Part shown: piece after piece, positions 34,713 through 47,169 of the stretch
Layout of the letters: the number at the start of each line of letters is the position of its first letter
Position numbering within the stretch: the first letter of the stretch is position 1
DNA from: CAVPEW01 sp963703565
Lineage (GTDB): Bacteria; Actinomycetota; Acidimicrobiia; Acidimicrobiales; VFJN01
Assembly: GCA_963703565.1 (NCBI GenBank)
Contig: CAVPEW010000007.1
Span: 1 to 64,000 of the forward strand
Direction of reading: 5' to 3'
Length of the DNA: 64,000 nucleotides
The notes under the pieces: generated by a model
Told to the model about the DNA's origin: nothing
The model's input: only the letters and a program-made list of their open reading frames with translations
Databases searched by the model: none
Position numbers and translations under genes: made by a program

Positions 34713-35771
34713 TCACCCGTCGAGGTCGGCGGCGCCCGACTCGACCTCGACAGAGTGGCCGGGCTCCCGCCGGACCCAGATCGTCCTCTGCGGGAACGGG
34801 ATCTCGATGCCCGCCTCGTCGAACGCCGCCTTGAGACGGCGGCGCAGCTCGCGCAGCACCCCGAACTGCTCCGAGGGCTGTGTCTTGACCACCAGCCGGA
34901 TCGCCATGCCATCGGTCCCGAAGCGCTCGATCCCCCAGACCTCCGGCTCCTCGAGGATCTGGCCCCTCCAGGAGGGGTCGGCCCAAAGCCGGTCGGCAAC
35001 GGCTTTGATCGTGGCCTGGGCGACGTCGACATCGGTTCCGTAGGCGACATCGACGTCGAGCAGGGCGCGGGCCCACTGCTGGCTCATGTTGCCGATTCGC
35101 ACGATCTGGCCGTTGGGGATGTGCCAGACGGTGCCGTTGACGTCGCGCAGGCGCGTCGAGCGCAGCGACACCGCCTCGACGGTGCCGCTCGCCTCGCCGG
35201 CATCGACGATGTCGCCCACTCCGTACTGGTCCTCGATGAGCATGAAGATGCCCGACAGGAAGTCCTTGACCAGGCTCTGGGCGCCGAAGCCCAGAGCGAC
35301 CCCGGCGATGCCGGCGCTGGCGATGAGAGGACCGATGCTGATCCCCAGCTCGCCGAGGATCGTGGCGCCGGCCACGGCCCAGATGGCGAAGGTGGCCATG
35401 CTGCGAAGCACCAGACCGATCGTGCGTGCCCGGGCCGCCGCCCGCAGCGACACCTGGCCGGTCTCGAGCATCCCGGGTACCCGGCCCCCCAGACGGGTGG
35501 CCCGAAGGCGGCGCTTGACCCGCCGGTTGGCCGGGTCGGCGCCGCCGAGGCTGGCGGAGAAGCGATCCACCGCCCGGCTCACCACCTTGTTGGCGAGCCA
35601 GGCCAACAGCACGACCACTGCGATCGTGGCCGGCTTGCCGAAAGCGACGTCGACGGCCTCCGCTGCCCCGGGGCTACCGGTCCAGTCGAGGACCCGCCGG
35701 CACACGAAGGAGGGGTCGACGCCGCACGCCTCGGTCAGTTCGGGATCGGCCGGCACCGCCTGGACGAGCAC
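34713..35771 (-). CDS. MscS-family mechanosensitive channel
   Basis: 352 residues. N-terminal membrane helices, pore helix IASAGIAGVALGFGAQSLVKD, then the beta domain (QYGVGDIVDAG, GTVEAVSLRSTRLRD, IPNGQI) and the C-terminal alpha/beta domain ending FPQRTIWVRREPG. Small-conductance channel that releases osmolytes on hypo-osmotic shock. GTG 35771 is preferred because TAGGGT ends 8 nt upstream; the open frame beyond has no supporting signals. Confidence 0.88.
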   Translation of the reverse strand: MLVQAVPADPELTEACGVDPSFVCRRVLDWTGSPGAAEAVDVAFGKPATIAVVVLLAWLANKVVSRAVDRFSASLGGADPANRRVKRRLRATRLGGRVPGMLETGQVSLRAAARARTIGLVLRSMATFAIWAVAGATILGELGISIGPLIASAGIAGVALGFGAQSLVKDFLSGIFMLIEDQYGVGDIVDAGEASGTVEAVSLRSTRLRDVNGTVWHIPNGQIVRIGNMSQQWARALLDVDVAYGTDVDVAQATIKAVADRLWADPSWRGQILEEPEVWGIERFGTDGMAIRLVVKTQPSEQFGVLRELRRRLKAAFDEAGIEIPFPQRTIWVRREPGHSVEVESGAADLDG

Positions 35772-35844
35772 GGCGAGCCACCCTATCGAGGCGCCCGGCG
35801 CCCCGACGGGGAGCGCGCGGCCGGCGGCATCGGCGCCCGCGCCC

Positions 35845-36639
35845 CTACCCGCTGGCTGCGCCGGCCAGGGTCGGCGGCCGCTCCGGCACCGGAGCCGACC
35901 AGCGCTGGGCGAGCAGGGCGAAGCCAACGCACAGCGAGGTCCACAACACGGCGTTGCCGGTGAGCGACATGAGGCGGAACTGCCAGATCAGGTTGGCGGG
36001 AACGGACAGCTCGACCCCCTGCGATGGGAGCAGAGCCATAGCGGCCAGCACCGGCGCGAGGCCGGCCGCGGCCGCACCGACGGTCACCGAGGGCTCCGAC
36101 CAGCGGCGGTCCCGAAGCCGTTGGCGCAGCGCGAACGCGACGAGCCAGGCCAGGCCGGTGACCACGATCAGCGCCACGTAGGACGCCTGGCGCTGCGAGA
36201 TCGTGTCCGGGTCGCCCACCGCCGGAGGGTTCGGCGGGTACTTGAGCCACGGCACCACCGTCACGGTCGTCGCCAGCACCGCACCGGCCACCAGCGCCCG
36301 GCGGAACGGGTCCGGCTGACCGATCCGCATCGCCCACCACGCGATCCCGAACAACGCACCGAAGGCAGCTCCGGCCAGGGCTGTCCCCCCGAAGAGTCCT
36401 ACGCCGCGCTGGGTCGAGCGGCTGATCTGCACCTCCGAGCCCGCCACGTCACCGGGATCGTGGGTCGCGGTGTGGTCTGCTGCCGCGGCGCCCGCGTCGA
36501 GCTCGGCGCGGGCCACCTCGATCGCGATGGCGTCCTCGATGCGAGGCTCGCCCCCGATGGAGAAGACCACGGCCGCGAGCAGGCCGGCCAGCAGACCCAC
36601 CACCGCCGCGGCGAGGATCGCAGGACCGGGGCGCGACAT
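35845..36639 (-). CDS. cbtA: CbtA cobalt transporter subunit
   Basis: 264 residues with about six helices. Family pattern: GLLAGLLAAVVFSIGGEPRI near the N-terminus, STQRGVGLFGGTALAGAAFG and PWLKYPPNPPAVGDPDTI. CbtA with CbtB forms a predicted cobalt uptake system, controlled by vitamin B12 in many bacteria. 25 nt downstream of cbtB and behind the cobalamin riboswitch, which settles the call. Confidence 0.9.
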   Translation of the reverse strand: MSRPGPAILAAAVVGLLAGLLAAVVFSIGGEPRIEDAIAIEVARAELDAGAAAADHTATHDPGDVAGSEVQISRSTQRGVGLFGGTALAGAAFGALFGIAWWAMRIGQPDPFRRALVAGAVLATTVTVVPWLKYPPNPPAVGDPDTISQRQASYVALIVVTGLAWLVAFALRQRLRDRRWSEPSVTVGAAAAGLAPVLAAMALLPSQGVELSVPANLIWQFRLMSLTGNAVLWTSLCVGFALLAQRWSAPVPERPPTLAGAASG

Positions 36640-36664
36640 CGAGCGGGGCACCGACGAGCCCCGC

Positions 36665-36892
36665 TCAATGGCAGGGAACGCCCAGCAGGTGCCGGGCGTC
36701 GTGGAACAGCTCGTGCACCGCATTGCCGGCCGCGGCGCTCTGGGCGCCCACGAGGTCGAGCAGCTGGCTGTTCTCGAAGGTGACCAGCCACCACAGCACC
36801 ACCGCCGCCACGCCGACCACCCAGGCCCAGCGGGGCACGGGGTTGATGTCGACGGCGGGCAGCCGGGTGGTCGACTCGGTCTCGTTGGGCAT
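36665..36892 (-). CDS. cbtB: CbtB small membrane subunit
   Basis: 75 residues: one helix (WAWVVGVAAVVLWWLVTFE) and a histidine-rich C-terminus HELFHDARHLLGVPCH, which is the expected metal-binding end of CbtB. Shine-Dalgarno GGAGG 6 nt before the ATG. First gene after the riboswitch. Confidence 0.9.
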   Translation of the reverse strand: MPNETESTTRLPAVDINPVPRWAWVVGVAAVVLWWLVTFENSQLLDLVGAQSAAAGNAVHELFHDARHLLGVPCH

Positions 36893-36940
36893 TCGGTCCT
36901 CCATCCTCGTGGGGTCGACCCCGGCGGGGCCGCGTCCTTG

Positions 36941-37075
36941 CCACGGACGGTCTCCTGGCTCCCGGATCACCGCTCGCCCCGCCTTCCCGGCTGCTGCCAG
37001 TGGCGTAGTGGGGTTCGCTCCCCGGTCACAGTGGCGGGACCGCGCCGGACTCGCACCGGCTTCCCGTTCCCGTGG
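36941..37075 (-). ncRNA. Cobalamin riboswitch
   Basis: Read on the - strand: closing stem P1 CCACGG (37070-37075) with CCGTGG (36941-36946); core GAAGCCGGTGCGAGTCCGG, CCCGCCACTGTGACCGG, and the B12-box end AGCCAGGAGACC. A TAGGGT -10 box lies at 37083-37088. Between the aptamer and cbtB are GC-rich segments (GGGGTCGACCCC) that could hide or free the ribosome site. B12 binding should lower cbtBA expression. Confidence 0.93.
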
Positions 37076-37117
37076 CGGGTCGACCCTAGCGCGGGCGCGG
37101 CTGGTGCGACCGGGGCA

Positions 37118-38608
37118 TCACAGGGTCCCGGCCGACAGAGCCTTCTTGACCACCTTGCCGAGCGCGTTGCGTGGCAGGGAGTCGACCACGCGCACCAGCC
37201 GAGGCACCTTGTAGGCGGCCAGCTGGCGACGGGCGTGGGCGAGCACGTCGGCCTCGTCGAACGCGACGCCCGGCGCGGCGACCACCACGGCAGTGACGAT
37301 CTCACCCCACTCCGGCGACGGGGTCCCCACGACGGCGGCCTCCGCCACGCAGCTGTGGGCGCACAGCACGTCCTCGACCTCGCGGGGGTACACGTTGTAG
37401 CCCCCCGAGATGACGAGCTCGCTGGCCCGGCCCACGATGCGCAGGTAGCCGTCGGGATCGGTGCGGCCCAGGTCCCCGGTGCGGAACCAGCCGTCGGCGT
37501 CGAGGGCCGCCTCGGTGAACCCAGGGCTCCCGAGGTAGCCGGCGAAGACGCTCGGCCCGCGGACGGTCACCTCGCCTTCACCGTCGGGACCGTCGACCAG
37601 GCGGAGCTCGACCCCGGGCAGGGGCAGTCCGACAGAGCCCGGGCGTCGCTCCCCCCGGTAGGGGTTCGAAACGGTCAGCAGCGTCTCGGTGGTGCCGTAG
37701 CGCTCCAGGACCTCCACACCCGCCCGGTCGCGCATCCGCTCCCACAGGGCGGGCGACAGCGGGGCCGACCCGCTCACGCACAGGCGCAGGCGCGCCAGGC
37801 GCCCGACCTGGTCGTGATCGGCGAGCCTGGCGTACATGGTCGGCACCCCGAAGAACATCGTGGCGCGGTGCTCATCGACGGCGCCCAACACGGCCTCCGG
37901 CTCGAACCTGGGCTGCAGCACCGCAGAGCCGCCCACCAGCAGCGTGCCGTGCAGGCCGATCAGCAGCCCGTGAGCGTGGAACAGCGGCAGGGCCAGCACG
38001 AGTCGGTCCCGTGCGGTCCATTCCCACTCGCTGGCCACGGCGGCGGCTCCGGCGAGCAGGTTGGCGTGGGTCAGCACCGCGCCCTTGGGGTGCCCGGTGG
38101 TGCCCGAGGTGTAGGCGATGACCGCTGGCGAGCCCGGGTCGACCTCGTCGAGGACCGTGTCGTCGGTACTGCCCTGGCCTGCCGGAAGCCCCGAGGCGTC
38201 CGTGGCCGAGACCACCGCTGTGGGCAACGCCCGGCTGATCCAGCCGGCGCGCACGGGGTCGTCGATCACCGCGCCCGCCACGCCCGCGTCGGTGGCGATG
38301 TGCACCAGCTCGCGCTCGGTGTAGGCGACGTTCGCCGGGACCACCACCAGGCCGAGGCGCAGCGCGGCGACGTGGGCCACCACGAGCGCTGCGCTGGCGG
38401 GAGCGCTGACGAGGACGCGATCGCCCGAGACCAGGCCGGCCGCCGCCATGCGTCCGGCGACCTCGGCGCTGCGTCGGTCGAGCTCGCCCCGGCTCCACCA
38501 CAGCGTCGCCGTGGTGTGCAGCACCGGCGCCTCCGGCTCGGCCCTCGCGGCGCACGACCACGCCCGGGGCAGCGAGCCAGCGCTGCGGAGCTCCTCGAAG
38601 CGGTCCAC
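37118..38608 (-). CDS. AMP-forming acyl-CoA synthetase
   Basis: 496 residues, ANL superfamily. AYTSGTTGHPKGAVLTHANL (P-loop), RYGTTETLL, GYLGSPGFTEAALDADGWFRTGD, and PRNALGKVVKKAL with the catalytic Lys. Length and the short N-terminus resemble malonyl- or short-chain acyl-CoA synthetases such as MatB; substrate not determined. GTG start 15 nt after the LLM flavoprotein stop, so probably cotranscribed. Confidence 0.88.
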   Translation of the reverse strand: MDRFEELRSAGSLPRAWSCAARAEPEAPVLHTTATLWWSRGELDRRSAEVAGRMAAAGLVSGDRVLVSAPASAALVVAHVAALRLGLVVVPANVAYTERELVHIATDAGVAGAVIDDPVRAGWISRALPTAVVSATDASGLPAGQGSTDDTVLDEVDPGSPAVIAYTSGTTGHPKGAVLTHANLLAGAAAVASEWEWTARDRLVLALPLFHAHGLLIGLHGTLLVGGSAVLQPRFEPEAVLGAVDEHRATMFFGVPTMYARLADHDQVGRLARLRLCVSGSAPLSPALWERMRDRAGVEVLERYGTTETLLTVSNPYRGERRPGSVGLPLPGVELRLVDGPDGEGEVTVRGPSVFAGYLGSPGFTEAALDADGWFRTGDLGRTDPDGYLRIVGRASELVISGGYNVYPREVEDVLCAHSCVAEAAVVGTPSPEWGEIVTAVVVAAPGVAFDEADVLAHARRQLAAYKVPRLVRVVDSLPRNALGKVVKKALSAGTL

Positions 38609-38623
38609 CCGGTGCGGGCCGGC

Positions 38624-39643
<1,020 letters not shown>

Positions 39644-39719
39644 CTCGGTTCGGGTCACCAAGGGGGCAACCCCGGGCCGGTGGCAGATCTTCCCGGTGCG
39701 GGCGACTGTGCTCGGTCGC

Positions 39720-40034
39720 TCAGCCCCTGCGCATGCCGGCGCTGAACACCGCAGCGCCGATGATGGCCAGCACGATCGAGGACAACCCACCGCTGGCCAG
39801 GATCGGCATCTGCAGCTCGACCAGGTTCCGGTCCTGGACACCGTTCCAGGTGATGAAGACCAGCACCAGCGACACCACCCACAAGATGGCGGCGATCACG
39901 ACCAGGCCACGACGTTCGCTCGCGCTCGCGGCTCCGGGCGCGGTCGAACCGCCTCCCACCAGGCCGGCGAAGGCAGACCAGTCGACGACCACCTCGTCGG
40001 GGCCGGTGTCGATGGGGGTGCTGCTCTCGGTCAC
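39720..40034 (-). CDS. Small two-helix membrane protein, livF-coupled
   Basis: 104 residues: soluble 42-residue N-terminus, then helices VVIAAILWVVSLVLVFITW and LSSIVLAIIGAAVFSAGM. The GTG start overlaps the livF stop (GTGA), with GGAGG upstream. Location at the end of the branched-chain-type ABC operon suggests an accessory role; no family recognised. Confidence 0.65.
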   Translation of the reverse strand: MTESSTPIDTGPDEVVVDWSAFAGLVGGGSTAPGAASASERRGLVVIAAILWVVSLVLVFITWNGVQDRNLVELQMPILASGGLSSIVLAIIGAAVFSAGMRRG

Positions 40035-40758
40035 GTTGTTCCTCCCTGTGCTCCGAAGTAGGTGGCGGCCACCTCGCGCTCGAGGCGGTCCGCTAGATCC
40101 GAGGCCTGCCCGACCAGGTCGACTCGGCCCAGGTCGAGCACGACCACCGTGTCGGCGTGCTCGGCGATGGCCACGCTCTGTTCGACCGCGACCACGGTCA
40201 CGCCCTCGTCGGCGATGCCGCGGAGCTGGACGAACAGGTTGCGCACGATCGCCGGGGCCAGGCCCAGGGACGCCTCGTCGACCAGCAGCAGCTGCGGGCG
40301 CGCCATCAGCGCCCGACCGATCGCCACCATCTGCTGCTCGCCGCCCGAAAGGGTGCCGGCGAGCTGCGCGCGGCGCTCACCCAAGCGGGGGAACCGCTCG
40401 TAGACATCTTCGATGCGCCCCTGCCGGTCCCGGTAGCTGCCGGCGCCGAGCGCACCGGCGGCGAGGTTCTCCTCGACGGTCAACGCCCGGAACAGGTGCC
40501 GACCCTCGGGGACAAGCGCCACCCCGTGGCGGACCACCTTGTGGGTGGACCACCCCAGGATCGAGATGCCTCCCACCGCCAGGTCGCCTCCGAGCACCTC
40601 GGCGCGCCCCATGATCGCCTTGAGCAGGGTGGACTTGCCGGCGCCGTTCGCACCCAGCACGGTGGTGAAGCTGCCGGCGGGGACTTCGAGGTCGATGCCG
40701 TGCAGTGCGGGGATGCCGTCGTACCCGGCGCGCAGGCCGGTGAGGCGCAGGTCGCCGC

Positions 40759-40762
<4 letters not shown>
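40031..40762 (-). CDS. livF: Branched-chain-type ABC transporter ATPase LivF
   Basis: 243 residues. Walker A GANGAGKSTLLK, Q-loop region VPEGRHLFRALTVEENL, signature LSGGEQQMVAIGRAL, Walker B LLLVDEASLGLAP and switch VEQSVAIAEHAD. Second ATPase of the importer; the first is fused to the permeases in the preceding gene. ATG overlaps that gene's stop (ATGA). Confidence 0.92.
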
Positions 40763-43545
<2,783 letters not shown>

Positions 43546-43551
43546 CGACCG

Positions 43552-44844
43552 CTAGAAGCTCGTCTTCCAGTCGGACACGACCTCCTTGGCGGTGCCGTTG
43601 GGCCCGACCCTCTCGACGACCACGCCGTGGCCGAGCACGCGCGAGCCGTCGAACTTGATCGGGTTGAACAGCCCGTTGTCGTAGTCGAGCTTGTCGAGCG
43701 ACTCGAGGAAGCTCTTGCGGGTCGGGGCCGGGCCGGCCTGGGTGAGCGCCTCGCGGTAGACGTCGAACAGGCCCCAGTAGGTGAACAGGTCATCGGGCTC
43801 GTCGCGATCCGGGTTGGCTGCCTTCCAGGCCGCCCTGGCCTCCTGGGCGAGCGCGCCGGTGCTCACCGTGGTGCGCACGGACTGGAACCGGTCGCATCCC
43901 TCGAGGGTGGGCGGGTACAGCGGTGGCTTGGTGCCGCAGGCGGCGCTGTTGCTCTGGGTGACGTAGTGGGGCTTGTAGCCGGCAGCGTCGCAGGAGTTGG
44001 CCACGAGCCGGGTGACGGTGGGTGCGATGAGCATGTGGACGTACTCAACGCCCGCCTGCTGCATCTTGAGGCACTCGGCGCTCGCCTCGTTGGCGTTGCC
44101 CTGCTTGTCGAGCGCGTCGTTGATCACGAGGTTGCCCCCGAGCTTGTCCATCTCCTCGGCGAAGGCCTCTGACGCGCCCTGGCCGTTGGGGCTGTTCCAG
44201 CGCAGGAAGGCCACCGGGGCGTCCCCGATCTTGAGGTTGTTCATCAGGTACTGGGCCATGAGCCGGGCGTTCTGCTCGTAGGTCATCGTGAGGGACCGGT
44301 AGCCCGGCTGGTCGATGTAGCCCTTCGAGCTGACGCCGAGGGACATGTAGGGGATGCCGGCCTCGAGAGCGAGGTTCCCGCAGGCGGCGATCTGGTCGGC
44401 ACCACCGGTGCCCGAGATGAACAGGACGTCCTGGCTCAGCATCTGGCGACAGTTGTTGACGGCGGTGTTCACGTCGTAGCCGTCGTCGGTGTACTCGACC
44501 ACGACCTTGCGGCCGTTGACCCCGCCCGCGGCGTTGACCTTCTCCCAGAAGGCGTCCGCCACCGCCTTGATGCCCAGGATGCTCTCGACGTCGACGCTGC
44601 CGAGCTTGAGCGGCAGGTGGAGACCGAAGCGGATCTCGGTGTCTGTGACCCCAGTCGCATCGTCTTCGAACAGCGCGTAGTCGCTAGTGGCGTCCTCGGC
44701 CGGCGCCTCGGTGGCGCTCGGCTGCTCGCTGGCCTGCGAGCCGCCCTGGTTGGCAGCGCGGATCGAATCCTCGTCGTCGGACGCGCAGGCTCCCAGAGCC
44801 AACGTGCCAGCCAGTAGCAACGCCCCCATCCGGCGTGCGCGCAT
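43552..44844 (-). CDS. livK: ABC transporter substrate-binding lipoprotein (LivK type)
   Basis: 430 residues. Lipobox LALGACAS (Cys 20), a Ser/Glu/Ala linker, then the Peripla_BP_6 fold (FGLHLPLKLGSVDVESI, VEYTDDGYDVNTAVNNCRQM, FRWNS-like FLRWNSPNGQGAS). Cysteines are unusually many for the family and may form disulfides. Start ATG with GGGGGGACACC upstream. Ligand unknown; catabolic neighbours hint at small organic acids or amides. Confidence 0.9.
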   Translation of the reverse strand: MRARRMGALLLAGTLALGACASDDEDSIRAANQGGSQASEQPSATEAPAEDATSDYALFEDDATGVTDTEIRFGLHLPLKLGSVDVESILGIKAVADAFWEKVNAAGGVNGRKVVVEYTDDGYDVNTAVNNCRQMLSQDVLFISGTGGADQIAACGNLALEAGIPYMSLGVSSKGYIDQPGYRSLTMTYEQNARLMAQYLMNNLKIGDAPVAFLRWNSPNGQGASEAFAEEMDKLGGNLVINDALDKQGNANEASAECLKMQQAGVEYVHMLIAPTVTRLVANSCDAAGYKPHYVTQSNSAACGTKPPLYPPTLEGCDRFQSVRTTVSTGALAQEARAAWKAANPDRDEPDDLFTYWGLFDVYREALTQAGPAPTRKSFLESLDKLDYDNGLFNPIKFDGSRVLGHGVVVERVGPNGTAKEVVSDWKTSF

Positions 44845-44957
44845 GGTGTCCCCCCCGTTGTCGTTTCGATGGTCGGCCGGACAATGCTCCGCCTGCCGCT
44901 GGGTTGCAACTACTCGCTGCGAGCTTCGCACCTTTGAGTCTCTGCTGGGCGGAAATG

Positions 44958-44984
44958 TGAGACGTCCGGCACCATGCCGTCTCA
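44958..44984 (-). terminator. Hairpin downstream of the MFS-tetR operon
   Basis: TGAGACG and CGTCTCA are exact reverse complements with 13 nt between, 16 nt beyond the tetR stop. It could alternatively be an operator upstream of livK, which starts at 44844. Confidence 0.45.
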
Positions 44985-44999
44985 GCTTCGATGGGTGGA

Positions 45000-45617
45000 T
45001 CATCCCGGTTCGTCGACCAGGGCGTGGACCAGGCGCTGGACCAGCTCCGCGTCGTCGAGCCCGGTCAGGCGGGGCAGCGCCCCGTTGGCCCGCCCGGTCG
45101 CGATCCCCACCACCAGCGCGACGGCCAGCTCGGCCGCTGCGGTCAGGTCGCCGGACGCCCCTGCGGCCCCCAACGCGCCCGCCAAGGGATCGATCACCCG
45201 TACTCCCAGGATCCTGGCCAGGCGCTCGGCCACCTCGGCGGGCAGGTCGGGGGCGACCATCGCCGAGGCCACCGGCGACGTGCCCCGGCGGCTCCAGCGG
45301 GCGAGGAGGTAGCCCAGGCACGTCTCGAGGTCCGCGCCGGCGAGAGGGACGGTGCCGGCCCGCTCCGGATCGTCCAGCACAGCCAGGTACAGGCCCTCCT
45401 TCGAGCCGAAGTAGCGGGCGATCAACGAGGGGTCGACCCTGGCGCGTGCGCCGATCTCGCGCGTCGTGGCCCGGTCGAAGCCACGCTCGTCGAAGAGCGC
45501 GCCGGCGGAATCGAGCAACGCTCGCCGCGTCGCGGGGGCGTCGTGGTGGCCACGCCTGTCGCCCTCGGCACCCCGGTCTGCTGCGCCCGTCTCGTCGGAG
45601 GTCGGCGCAGGGCTCAC
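45000..45617 (-). CDS. TetR-family regulator
   Basis: 205 residues. N-terminal HTH: RRALLDSAGALFDERGFDRATTREIGARARVDPSLIARYFGSK region at ~30-75, a classic TetR helix-turn-helix with YFGSKEGLY. C-terminal ligand domain of the TetR_C_33/AcrR kind. GTG overlaps the MFS stop (GTGA), so regulator and pump share one mRNA and the regulator likely represses it. Confidence 0.9.
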   Translation of the reverse strand: MSPAPTSDETGAADRGAEGDRRGHHDAPATRRALLDSAGALFDERGFDRATTREIGARARVDPSLIARYFGSKEGLYLAVLDDPERAGTVPLAGADLETCLGYLLARWSRRGTSPVASAMVAPDLPAEVAERLARILGVRVIDPLAGALGAAGASGDLTAAAELAVALVVGIATGRANGALPRLTGLDDAELVQRLVHALVDEPG

Positions 45618-47128
45618 TCGTCGCCCTCGCCGTCGAAGGTCGACGGTCCTATGCCTGCCCCTGCCGCCGACTCCTCCATCAGCAGATCCAGCTCAGGCCC
45701 CCCGGGGGCTTCGGCTGCGAACCTGGGCAGGATGGCCAGTGCCACCACGAGCCCCGCCGCGCAGGCCCCGGCACCGATCCAGAAGGCGGTGGAGAACGCC
45801 CCCTCGGCGGGGAACTTGGACCCGGCGGGCGTGTCGGCCGACAGCACTGTCGCGGCGAGGGCGCTGCCCAGCGCCCCACCCACCGTTCGCAGCACCTGGT
45901 TGAGGCTCATCGCAGAACCGGTGCGGTGCTCGGGAACCGACGCGACGATGAGCGCGGGCATCGCGGCGAAGGTGGTGCCGACCCCGACGCCGAGGAGCAG
46001 CGTCAACAGGGCGAGCTGGCCGAGGTGGTCGTGGGATACGGCGCTGTAGGCCAGCGACACGCCCACGACGGCGCAGCCAGCGGCGAGCACCAGGCGCATG
46101 CCGACCCGGTCGGCGACCACGCGGGCCAACGGCTGGGAGGCGAGGCTGCCCAGCGACAGCGGCAACAGCACGAGCCCGGTCACCACCAGCGAGGCGGAGA
46201 ACCCGTAGCCCTGCGAGGTCGGGGTCTGGGCCAGGCGGTTCACCAGCGCGAGACCCTGGTACATGCCGACTCCCACCAGCACCGCGGTGACGTTGGCACC
46301 CAGCACGGGCCGTTGCGCGCACAGGCGCAGGTCGACCAGCGCGTGGGGGGTGCGCCACTCCACCATCGCCCAGGCGACGAAGGCCACGGCCGCCGAGACG
46401 AGCAGGCCGATCGTGGAGGGCTCGCCCCAACCCCACGACGCGCCCTTGCTCACAGCGAGCAGCAGGGCAGCCAGCCCCACGCCGAGCAGCACCGCTCCGG
46501 GCACGTCGAGGCGCACGCCGGATCCGTTGCCAGCGCCGTCCGGGAGCTTCATCGTGACCAGGGCCAGAGCCGCGGCGGCGAAGACTGCCGCGAACCAGAA
46601 GGCGGCGTGGTAGTCGGCGTACTGGGCGATCATCCCCGTCACCGGGAAGCCCAGCCCGGCGCCCACCGCCACCGTGATCGACAGCGTGGCGATGGCACGT
46701 CGCTGCTGCTCGCCCGCGAGGATCTCGCGCGCCAGCGCTATGGCGAGGGGAACCGTGCCGTAGCCGATGCCCTGCAGGGCACGCCCGACGAGCAGCTGGG
46801 GGAACGAGCCCGCCGTGGCGGCCACGATCGCTCCGACACCGACCGAACCGAGCGTCACCTGCAGCAGCCGCCTGCGCCGGGAGCCGTCTCCGAGTCGCCC
46901 CAGGATCGGCGTCACGACCGCTCCGACCAGCAAGGTGATGGTCAGCATCCACTGGGCGGTCTCCAGCGAGACGCCCTTGCTCTCTGCGATGGTCGGGATC
47001 AGCGGAGTCCCCAGCGTCGAGGTGACCGATACGGTCAATGCCGCCACGACCAGCGCGGCCACGGTGCCCGCCGGTGCGCGGGGGGCCTCGGCAACGGGAC
47101 GCATCACGAGTTCATCAACTGATGTCAT
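45614..47128 (-). CDS. MFS drug-efflux-type transporter (DHA2, 14 TM)
   Basis: 504 residues with about 14 hydrophobic segments. LGTPLIPTIAESKGVSLETA and motif A-like GRLGDGSRRRRL; motif C-like GLGFPVTGMIAQY. Proton-coupled export of drugs or metabolites. TAGAGT lies 9 nt before the ATG, and a perfect GTCATC-N4-GATGAC palindrome spans from the -10 to the start codon. First gene of a pair with tetR. Confidence 0.9.
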   Translation of the reverse strand: MTSVDELVMRPVAEAPRAPAGTVAALVVAALTVSVTSTLGTPLIPTIAESKGVSLETAQWMLTITLLVGAVVTPILGRLGDGSRRRRLLQVTLGSVGVGAIVAATAGSFPQLLVGRALQGIGYGTVPLAIALAREILAGEQQRRAIATLSITVAVGAGLGFPVTGMIAQYADYHAAFWFAAVFAAAALALVTMKLPDGAGNGSGVRLDVPGAVLLGVGLAALLLAVSKGASWGWGEPSTIGLLVSAAVAFVAWAMVEWRTPHALVDLRLCAQRPVLGANVTAVLVGVGMYQGLALVNRLAQTPTSQGYGFSASLVVTGLVLLPLSLGSLASQPLARVVADRVGMRLVLAAGCAVVGVSLAYSAVSHDHLGQLALLTLLLGVGVGTTFAAMPALIVASVPEHRTGSAMSLNQVLRTVGGALGSALAATVLSADTPAGSKFPAEGAFSTAFWIGAGACAAGLVVALAILPRFAAEAPGGPELDLLMEESAAGAGIGPSTFDGEGDE

Positions 47129-47139
47129 CGAGTGATGAC
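47124..47139. promoter_or_regulatory. Probable TetR operator over the MFS start
   Basis: GTCATC-GAGT-GATGAC, perfect 6-bp arms, overlaps the ATG (47126-47128) and touches the -10 box (47138-47143, - strand TAGAGT). A bound TetR dimer would block initiation. Confidence 0.6.
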
Positions 47140-47169
47140 TCTAGCGTTCGCCCTTGCCGCCTGTCCTGG

